Source: Paraktedonobacter sp035294465
GTDB taxonomy: Bacteria; Chloroflexota; Ktedonobacteria; Ktedonobacterales; Ktedonobacteraceae
Direction of reading: 5' to 3'
NCBI GenBank assembly: GCA_035294465.1
Contig: DATGKW010000111.1
Location: forward strand, 1-11,689
DNA length: 11,689 bases
Shown: positions 7,129-11,689 of the stretch, one piece after another
Position numbering within the stretch: position 1 is the stretch's first letter
How the letters are laid out: every line of letters starts with the position of its first letter
Translations under genes and position numbers: made by a program
Notes under the pieces: model-generated
What the model was told of the DNA's origin: nothing
Databases searched by the model: none
Seen by the model: only the letters and a program-made list of their open reading frames with translations

Positions 7129-7623
7129 CTAATCACGGAAAAGCAAATCGATGGTATCCTCTACCGAGGAACGGAAATTAATATTGAGCACCGAGGACTT
7201 CTGACGGGTGGTATCATTGCGCACGCGCTCCAAAATGCGTCCCAGTTCGTCCGCGGCCTTTTTCGAGAGAATTTTTACCAGTCCGATATGGGTCAGCTTA
7301 TCGAAAACAATGACCAGCAGCCACTGCTCCTCAACCATTGTGGTAAAAATACTCTCGTTGACACCCTGTTGAAAAATAGTACGGAAATCTTTCTCACCCA
7401 GCAGTTCAGCGACATGGCGTGAAGATGAGAACGCGCCAGCCAGCAAGGCGCCCAGAGCAGTCGCATTCTGCCTCGTGCTGGCACCCTGGGTAGTGATCAC
7501 CTGGCCACTTTTATCCAGCAGCATCACCGAAGAGGCGCTGGTATCGTTCATCAACTTATTTAACGCGGTCGAGATGACAGCAAGCTCACGATCAGAAATA
7601 ATAAGATTAGTCAGTTGCTCCAT
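7129..7623 (-). CDS. Roadblock/LC7-like protein with C-terminal tail
   Basis: A 164-aa protein whose residues about 12-128 fit the roadblock/LC7 (MglB-like) fold. It has a first helix (RELAVISTALNKLM), strand SVMLLDKSGQVITTQG (32-47) with the D-x-x-G turn, a central helix TALGALLAGAFSSSRHVAELL (55-75), and hydrophobic strands FTTMVEEQWLLVIVFD (93-108) and IGLVKILSKKAADEL. The tail (about 135-164) is polar and ends VEDTIDLLFRD; it is longer than in the 121-aa neighbour. The frame can start at a GTG at 7647, but ATG 7623 is chosen because AGAGGA lies 10 nt upstream. It sits 65 bp after the other roadblock gene and 13 bp before the GTPase gene, so it may be GAP, scaffold or heterodimer partner of the GTPase. 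The 65-bp gap has a weak 5-bp inverted repeat (GGGAT 7655-7659, ATCCC 7672-7676). Confidence 0.75.
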   Translation of the reverse strand: MEQLTNLIISDRELAVISTALNKLMNDTSASSVMLLDKSGQVITTQGASTRQNATALGALLAGAFSSSRHVAELLGEKDFRTIFQQGVNESIFTTMVEEQWLLVIVFDKLTHIGLVKILSKKAADELGRILERVRNDTTRQKSSVLNINFRSSVEDTIDLLFRD

Positions 7624-7688
7624 GCACGCGCCGTCCTCTGTGTACACGTCAGCTGGGATACCACACTACGCATCCCGTATCTACAAAC

Positions 7689-8054
7689 TTATGCTATATC
7701 TAAAGCTTCAAGGATCTCGTTACGGCTCGTCTTGACCATGTGACGCACGCGGCTAATGCTCGAAGCATTGTCCAGGAGGGTCACGACCAGGGCAAACTCG
7801 CCCAGGGGATCGACGCTCACCAGTCCATGTTCATACTCCATCAACGCGCCCACGACACTACCGCGCGAAATTTCCTGCCCCAGGGCTTCAGCAGTACTCA
7901 GGCCGGTGGTCATGATTGCTCCGACGGCCTCCAGATCCTCTTTCCCATCGCGCGTTAAGCCCTCAATTACCAGGCCATCTCGCCCCACGAGGACGGCCAA
8001 CCGTACTCCGGGAATTGACAAAAAACGACTGAGCGTCTGCTTCAGATCGACCAT
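7689..8054 (-). CDS. Roadblock/LC7 domain protein
   Basis: A 121-aa protein that is essentially one roadblock/LC7 domain. Helix MVDLKQTLSRFLSIPGV leads to strand LAVLVGRDGLVIEG (19-32) with the typical GRDG turn. Then come a helix DLEAVGAIMTTGLSTAEALGQEI (40-62), strand VVGALMEYEHGLVSVDPLG (67-85), strand EFALVVTLLD (86-95) and a final helix ISRVRHMVKTSRNEILEAL. The length fits MglB-type proteins. ATG 8054 has GGAGGG about 4 nt upstream. It is the first gene of the operon and lies 50 nt after a predicted transcription start. In MglA systems a roadblock homodimer binds one GTPase; two different roadblock proteins here raise the possibility of a heterodimer (inference). GAP activity cannot be read from sequence. 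Confidence 0.85.
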   Translation of the reverse strand: MVDLKQTLSRFLSIPGVRLAVLVGRDGLVIEGLTRDGKEDLEAVGAIMTTGLSTAEALGQEISRGSVVGALMEYEHGLVSVDPLGEFALVVTLLDNASSISRVRHMVKTSRNEILEALDIA

Positions 8055-8110
8055 TTCTCCCTCCGTAGGTCATGGGTATCGCCATTGTTGAGTTCACATG
8101 GACTGCTGCT

Positions 8111-8139
8111 ATTGTATCCGATGCCGTCCCATAGCGCAA
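8111..8139 (-). promoter_or_regulatory. Candidate promoter of the roadblock-GTPase operon
   Basis: The minus strand shows TTGCGC (8139-8134), a 17-bp spacer and TACAAT (8116-8111). The -10 matches 5 of 6 consensus bases and spacing is ideal; the -35 matches only TTG. The predicted start near 8104 gives a leader of about 50 nt before the first roadblock gene. Confidence 0.45.
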
Positions 8140-8187
8140 CATTCCTGGGACCTCTTGGCTAATTCATGCGACTCTCTTCTGGGAGCA

Positions 8188-8442
8188 CTACGCCACCAGG
8201 TAGCGCAAGGCCATCATGATAGAGGTCTGCGCCAGCTCGCTGACGTACACGTGCTCATCCGGCATACGCATCTCTCTGGCATCGCCCGGTTCAAAGAGCA
8301 AATCAGGCACGCCCGCAAAGCTGACAGGCAAGCGCAGATCAGAACTGTAGGGCGCGCCTTCAATCTATGAGCCCCGGCCGATCAGATCCTGCACAGCCAG
8401 CCCGCAAGGCTGCACCAACGCGAGGTCGCCAGGAATCTTATT
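8188..8442 (-). pseudogene. C-terminal remnant of M20 peptidase (acetylornithine deacetylase-like)
   Basis: Minus-strand translation downstream of guaB gives an M20-family C-terminus. A segment containing ALVQ and AVQDLIGRGS is followed by an in-frame TAG (8367-8365), then 58 residues starting IEGAPYSSDLRL, through GVPDLLFEPGDA and MPDEHVYVSELAQ, ending ALRYLVA and a TAG at 8190-8188. M20 enzymes of the ArgE/DapE type end with the same pattern: GAPY-G-TD, a G-x-P-x-x-x-x-GPGD strand, then AHxPDEYV and a terminal helix. The metal-ligand His of AHxPDE is replaced (REMRMPDE), the frame carries a stop, and the rest of the gene, including the main catalytic domain, is missing: guaB begins immediately upstream. 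It is therefore read as a decayed fragment left by deletion or recombination. Recognition is by motif memory and is not confirmed by a search. Confidence 0.72.
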
Positions 8443-8443
8443 T

Positions 8444-9937
8444 TCACCTATTTTTCAGCCCGGAGTAATTGGGCGACTCTTTCACAATCTGCACGTCATG
8501 TGGATGGGATTCGCGCAAGCCGGAGCCGGTGATACGCACGAAACGCGTCTTCTCCTGCATTTCTGCGATAGTCGCGCAGCCAGCGTAGCCCATTGCCTGG
8601 CGCAAGCCGCCGATCAGTTGGAAAATGAGCGGCCCTAGCATGCCTTTATAGGAGACGCGCCCCTCGACGCCCTCGGCAATGAGCTGCGACTCCTCGATGA
8701 TATCACTCTGGAAGTAGCGGTCCTTGCTGAAGCTGCGCTGCTTCATAGCTGCCACTGAACCCATACCGCGATAGTCCTTGAAGCGCTCGCCCTGGGAGAT
8801 GATCAGTTCGCCGGGGCTTTCGTCCACGCCGGCCAGCAAGCTGCCCAGCATGACAGTATCGGCCCCCGCGGCAATGGCCTTAGCAATATCGCCGGAATAC
8901 TGGATACCTCCATCTCCGACGACAGGCACATTGTACTTGCGCGCTACTTTTGCACATTCGTAGATTGCGGTGATCTGCGGCATACCTACGCCGGCGATCA
9001 CACGGGTTGTACAGATAGAACCAGGGCCAACTCCGACCTTCACTCCATCCGCGCCGGCCTGGATCAGCGCTTCTGTAGCCTCGGCAGTCACAACGTTGCC
9101 GGCCATGATCTGGACCTGTTCGCCAAAACTATCTTTCAGACGCGCCACGGCCTCCAGCACCATGCGCGAATGCGCGTGCGAGGTGTCCACTACCAGCACA
9201 TCGACACCCTCTTCGATCAGGGCAGCGCTGCGGTCCTCGGCGTCTGGACCTACGCCCACAGCCGCCCCAACACGCAGGCGTCCAAACTCGTCTTTGGCGG
9301 CATTGGGATAGAGGATCTTTTTCTGGATATCCTTCATCGTGATCAGACCCTTGAGTACGCCGCGCTCGTCTACTACTGGCAGTTTCTCGATTTTGTACCG
9401 GTGCAGGCTTGTACGCGCCTCTTCCAGCGTTGTCCCCACAGGGACCGTTATCAGATTCTCGCGGGTCATAAGCTCGGAGATGGGACGATTTACCTCGGTC
9501 TCGAAGCGGATATCGCGATTGGTCAGGATGCCCACGAGTTTGCCACGCTCGGTAATGGGAATACCGGAGATGTGGAAGCGTTTCATCACGGCCAGCGCCT
9601 CGCTCAAGGGCTGGTGAGGTTCCAGGGTAATCGGATCGGTAATCATCCCCGACTCGGAACGTTTAACCTTGTCCACTTCCTGGGCCTGGTCCTCGATGGA
9701 AAGGTTGCGGTGGATCACTCCAAGCCCTCCCTCGCGGGCCAGGGCAATAGCCAGGCGAGCTTCGGTAACGGTATCCATAGCTGCGCTCAGAATGGGAATG
9801 TTAATAGAAATGGTTCGGGTCAGACGGGTGCGGGTTGAAACTTCTCGCGGCAGGACCGACGAGGCGGCGGGCACGATCAGCACATCGTCGAACGTCAAGC
9901 CTTCCAGGGCAAATTTCTGCTCAAATTCTTGCGCCAT
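8444..9937 (-). CDS. guaB: Inosine-5'-monophosphate dehydrogenase
   Basis: Oxidises IMP to XMP with NAD+, the committed step of guanine nucleotide synthesis, in the cytoplasm. The 497-aa protein has the full bacterial architecture. The (beta/alpha)8 barrel starts at LTFDDVLIVPAAS (14-26). A CBS pair is inserted at about 98-205 (MITDPITLEPHQPL... and LMTRENLITVPVGTTL...). VGVGPGSICTTR (301-312) holds catalytic C309, GDGGIQYSGD (341-350) and the phosphate-binding region MLGSLLAGVDE follow, and the flap MGSVAAMKQRS...DRYFQ and EGVEGRVSYKG are at 392-432. The longer frame (to 10000) runs through a terminator hairpin. ATG 9937 is chosen because AAGGAGGA (9955-9948) is 10 nt upstream and MAQEFEQKFALEGLTFDDVL is the normal N-terminus. 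Regulation appears layered: palindrome, promoter and a terminator just before the ribosome site. An M20 gene remnant follows directly. Confidence 0.97.
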   Translation of the reverse strand: MAQEFEQKFALEGLTFDDVLIVPAASSVLPREVSTRTRLTRTISINIPILSAAMDTVTEARLAIALAREGGLGVIHRNLSIEDQAQEVDKVKRSESGMITDPITLEPHQPLSEALAVMKRFHISGIPITERGKLVGILTNRDIRFETEVNRPISELMTRENLITVPVGTTLEEARTSLHRYKIEKLPVVDERGVLKGLITMKDIQKKILYPNAAKDEFGRLRVGAAVGVGPDAEDRSAALIEEGVDVLVVDTSHAHSRMVLEAVARLKDSFGEQVQIMAGNVVTAEATEALIQAGADGVKVGVGPGSICTTRVIAGVGMPQITAIYECAKVARKYNVPVVGDGGIQYSGDIAKAIAAGADTVMLGSLLAGVDESPGELIISQGERFKDYRGMGSVAAMKQRSFSKDRYFQSDIIEESQLIAEGVEGRVSYKGMLGPLIFQLIGGLRQAMGYAGCATIAEMQEKTRFVRITGSGLRESHPHDVQIVKESPNYSGLKNR

Positions 9938-9957
9938 GAGGGCACTCTCCTCCTTAC

Positions 9958-9992
9958 AAAAAAACCTGGACACGCAGTAAGAGCGTGCCAGG
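9958..9992 (-). terminator. Intrinsic terminator directly before guaB ribosome site
   Basis: The minus strand has CCTGGCACGC (9992-9983), a 7-nt loop and GCGTGTCCAGG (9975-9965), a 10-bp stem with one bulged T, followed by seven Ts (9964-9958). The guaB Shine-Dalgarno sequence begins 2 nt later. It could end DUF1003 transcripts, but its position between the candidate guaB promoter and the guaB start makes it a likely attenuator. Confidence 0.8.
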
Positions 9993-10007
9993 CCTCCCAC
10001 CTAATAC

Positions 10008-10070
10008 TTACGAAGCGATAACGTCTGCTGTTAGAAGACTATACATATCCCCTGGTGGTGCGTATTTCAT
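10008..10070 (-). CDS. Possible 20-codon leader peptide before guaB
   Basis: ATG at 10070 opens a 20-codon frame (MKYAPPGDMYSLLTADVIAS) that stops at 10008, 15 nt before the terminator stem. There is no convincing Shine-Dalgarno sequence and an open frame this short is common by chance. Its location, between predicted transcription start and attenuator-like hairpin, is the only reason to record it. Confidence 0.15.
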   Translation of the reverse strand: MKYAPPGDMYSLLTADVIAS

Positions 10071-10082
10071 CGGTTTCGTAAT

Positions 10083-10112
10083 ACTCTAACATCACACAAA
10101 CCACTTCGTCAA
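10083..10112 (-). promoter_or_regulatory. Candidate guaB promoter
   Basis: The minus strand shows TTGACG (10112-10107), an 18-bp spacer and TAGAGT (10088-10083), matching 5/6 and 4/6 consensus bases. A start near 10076 would give a guaB leader of about 139 nt ending in the terminator at 9992-9958. Confidence 0.4.
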
Positions 10113-10118
10113 ATTTTT

Positions 10119-10140
10119 GGACTTGTAACGTTACACGTCC
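10119..10140. promoter_or_regulatory. 22-bp near-perfect palindrome (LacI-family-like operator)
   Basis: A 22-bp palindrome with one mismatched base pair; the perfect 12-bp core is TGTAACGTTACA (10124-10135), flanked by GGAC and GTCC. A central AACGTT within TGTA...TACA is typical of LacI-family operators. It spans the stop codon of the DUF1003 gene and ends 6 bp upstream of the candidate guaB -35 box, centred about 53 bp before the predicted start. No T-run follows, so it is not a terminator. Confidence 0.55.
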
Positions 10141-10784
10141 TTCTTCTCATTCTCAGCGGGCTCTGGGGTCGTAGGGGTGCTGGTTGCAGCCGGTGGCTGG
10201 ATAAAGGGTTCCAGGTGACTGGTGGCCGTACCCTCAGCCATGAGTTGCTGGATCGAGATACCGTTTTTTTCTAGCAGATGCTCTAGCATCCTGGCATGGC
10301 GCAGCAATTCCGCGTCCTGGGCCGAGAGATGCTGCATAATTTGCTCAATGTCATGATAGGTACTCATAGTTGTGCGGAACTGCTCGTCAGCCTGCAATTC
10401 GGCCTTACGACCGAGTACATTCTGTCCGACCATAATCACAGGCAACAGGGTTAGCTGTATAAATGTTTGCGAAACCCAGGCAACAAGCAATGCCACAATG
10501 GGATTGAATAACTGAAGAATGCCAAATAATCCAATAACAGCTATTATGGCAAAAATATATGCCGTCCACATTGTGCCAACACTATTAGTGAGCGTGATTG
10601 CAATCTTGGTATTGATGCCCTCCGCCGCTCTCTCAGCAGCATGCAGCGCATTGACATTGCGCGGCTGGTGCTGGTGTGGCTCGTGATGAAACAGCGCCGT
10701 TCGGTGATGATGTGGTTGTTGTACTTGTACCTGAGAAGTTGGCTCTGTCTGGACAGAAGATGATGTGGTATTCTCTCCTTGCAT
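10131..10784 (-). CDS. DUF1003 family membrane protein
   Basis: A 217-aa protein of the DUF1003 family, whose function is unknown. Three parts are seen. The N-terminal soluble stretch (1-60) is rich in Gln/His/Ser with HHH at 25-27 and HHEPHQHQ at 33-40. Two membrane segments follow at about 73-93 (TAYIFAIIAVIGLFGILQLF) and 95-118 (PIVALLVAWVSQTFIQLTLLPVIM), with the family's GQNVLGRKAELQADEQFRT block (120-138) just after the second. The helical domain (about 139-182), likely coiled coil, and a Pro/Thr/Glu tail (190-217) complete it. The frame can begin at a TTG at 10826, which lacks a ribosome site; ATG 10784 is preferred because GGAGG (10798-10794) lies 9 nt upstream. Upstream is an extended -10 promoter. 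The gene's stop codon lies inside the palindrome that precedes guaB. The His cluster might bind metal, but this is inference. Confidence 0.75.
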   Translation of the reverse strand: MQGENTTSSSVQTEPTSQVQVQQPHHHRTALFHHEPHQHQPRNVNALHAAERAAEGINTKIAITLTNSVGTMWTAYIFAIIAVIGLFGILQLFNPIVALLVAWVSQTFIQLTLLPVIMVGQNVLGRKAELQADEQFRTTMSTYHDIEQIMQHLSAQDAELLRHARMLEHLLEKNGISIQQLMAEGTATSHLEPFIQPPAATSTPTTPEPAENEKKDV

Positions 10785-10793
10785 GTGAGTAAG

Positions 10794-10798
10794 CCTCC
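10794..10798 (-). promoter_or_regulatory. Ribosome binding site deciding the DUF1003 start
   Basis: GGAGG on the minus strand lies 9 nt before ATG 10784 and inside the longer TTG-initiated frame, so the shorter 217-aa product is favoured. Confidence 0.65.
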
Positions 10799-10834
10799 GA
10801 TCGCCCAAATGTATGTCTTTGCTCAATTAGCGTA

Positions 10835-10863
10835 ACTATAACATTCCCTGATCCGCTTGAACA
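10835..10863 (-). promoter_or_regulatory. Candidate extended -10 promoter for the DUF1003 gene
   Basis: The minus strand has TGT immediately before TATAGT (10840-10835), an extended -10 matching 5/6 consensus bases, with a weak -35 (TGTTCA, 10863-10858) 17 bp away. The predicted start near 10828 gives a leader of about 43 nt. Confidence 0.45.
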
Positions 10864-10915
10864 GGGGTCGCGATTTATTCAACGAAGGAAGCGCGCGTTT
10901 CTCTCAGGTGCATTC

Positions 10916-11689
10916 CTAGACAACTAGATAGCCAAGCAGGAACTGTGTGAGCAAGAAGAAGAAGAGTGTTCCCGCAACCATAAGATAGGTATAGTGGACC
11001 ATGCGATACTTGCCCAGGGACGCCAGGACGATAAAGGCCGGAAAGACCACCAGCATATAGCGCGTCAATGACTGATAGGGAAAGACGCCGCTGGGAGGGC
11101 CAATGGGCGAAAAGAGCGGAAGGAGCCAGACCGCGGCCGCAAAGAGAATAGAGGCCAGGTAAGCGCGCGGAAAACGCCAAGGGCCGACGAGGCTGAGGAT
11201 AAGCAGGACACCTATGAACACCGTAGAGCCAAACTCAATGGCATTACGCTGAAACGTGAAACTGAGCAGACCAGGCGCGTGTATCATCAGACTGAGCATC
11301 CAGAGCAGGCCAGTCCAGGGAGCGAGCATGATATGGTGCCAATGGGCCTCAGCGTGCTGAAAGGCGAGCGGATCTCTAAAACGCTGATAACAATACAGCA
11401 TAAAGGCGCTCAGACCAGCCGGAATCAACACAATACTCACTCCATCGAAACGCACTTTTTCCAGACGGAAGCCGCGCTGACGCAGGTATTCATAACAGAA
11501 AGGAATGAATAGTAGAATACCGGCATTACGTGTCAAAGCAGCAAGAAAACCGAAAAGGCCAGCCCACCACCATCTCCCATGTCGCATCTGGTAAAAACTC
11601 AGAAGTACAAAGCAGAGAAAGGTAGTCTCGGTGTATCCAGCTACAAAAAAGAAGGCCGAGGGGAAAATCGAGAGGTAGAGCACCGCCCG
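10916..11689 (-). CDS. PIG-V-like mannosyltransferase, 5' end outside window
   Basis: C-terminal 257 residues of a polytopic membrane protein; the frame is open to the window edge and the real start lies outside. FPSAFFFVAGYTETTFLC followed by RHGRWWWAGLFGFLAALTRNAGILLFIPF is typical of the PIG-V/GPI mannosyltransferase-2-like (COG5542) GT-C glycosyltransferases: an E in a Y-x-E pattern and a TR-x-x-G motif. About six further hydrophobic segments follow, with a TRYMLVVFPAFIVLASLG segment near the end, also typical of the family, in which the C-terminal helices pack after a periplasmic loop. Such enzymes transfer a mannose or other sugar from a polyprenyl-phosphate donor. The full-length protein is probably about 400 aa. 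It ends at TAG 10918-10916, followed by a 131-bp gap before the DUF1003 start. Acceptor and pathway cannot be inferred from this window. Confidence 0.72.
   Translation of the reverse strand, partial: RAVLYLSIFPSAFFFVAGYTETTFLCFVLLSFYQMRHGRWWWAGLFGFLAALTRNAGILLFIPFCYEYLRQRGFRLEKVRFDGVSIVLIPAGLSAFMLYCYQRFRDPLAFQHAEAHWHHIMLAPWTGLLWMLSLMIHAPGLLSFTFQRNAIEFGSTVFIGVLLILSLVGPWRFPRAYLASILFAAAVWLLPLFSPIGPPSGVFPYQSLTRYMLVVFPAFIVLASLGKYRMVHYTYLMVAGTLFFFLLTQFLLGYLVV

Noticed and set aside
8098..8370. A 90-codon + strand open frame between the roadblock operon and guaB
   Set aside because: No Shine-Dalgarno sequence, odd Cys/His-rich composition and no family resemblance; it is the antisense of the M20 remnant, which explains the region better.
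9938..10076. Guanine (purine) riboswitch before guaB
   Set aside because: The conserved core of that riboswitch (its junction and loop motifs) was not found in the leader, although an attenuator-like terminator is present.

Overview
The window carries a compact set of bacterial housekeeping and accessory genes on both strands, with short intergenic gaps, balanced-to-moderate GC and frequent TTG starts. A type-2 (actinobacterial-like) 2-isopropylmalate synthase, a tandem-domain monooxygenase-like protein, a DUF169 protein, and an MglA-type GTPase encoded with two roadblock proteins together fit a Chloroflexota genome, perhaps Ktedonobacteria. This placement is inferred from gene content, not shown by any marker gene.

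Left part (1-4521): a ribonuclease H with a C-terminal extension and a DUF169 protein run on the + strand. They converge on leuA and an upstream CaCA-type cation/proton antiporter gene (cax-like), both on the - strand. The 264-bp gap between the antiporter and the next + strand gene (4522-4785) is rich in regulatory structure. It holds a strong sigma-A-like promoter for the antiporter whose -10 is overlapped by a perfect 11-bp tandem repeat, an 11-bp inverted repeat in the antiporter leader that reuses the same GAACTA/TAGTTC word, and an 8-bp inverted repeat bracketing the region.

Middle part (4786-8187): a protein with two ABM-like (antibiotic biosynthesis monooxygenase) domains is followed 4 nt later by an EamA/DMT exporter that appears to start at TTG and to be translationally coupled. 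Converging on it from the - strand is a three-gene operon, roadblock -> roadblock -> mglA-like GTPase, with a recognisable promoter. It looks like a small Ras-like GTPase switch with candidate regulators.

Right part (8188-11689), all on the - strand in the order PIG-V-like mannosyltransferase (cut by the window edge), DUF1003 membrane protein, guaB (IMP dehydrogenase), and a decayed C-terminal fragment of an M20 metallopeptidase (acetylornithine deacetylase type) directly after guaB. The guaB upstream region combines a near-perfect 22-bp palindrome with a LacI-family-like core, a candidate promoter, a possible 20-codon leader ORF, and a strong intrinsic terminator lying immediately before the guaB Shine-Dalgarno sequence. 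That arrangement suggests control by both operator binding and transcription attenuation.

No rRNA, tRNA, CRISPR array, insertion sequence or phage module was recognised. I found no clearly novel multi-gene system. The most interesting items are the guaB leader, the antiporter control region, the M20 gene remnant and the GTPase/roadblock operon.
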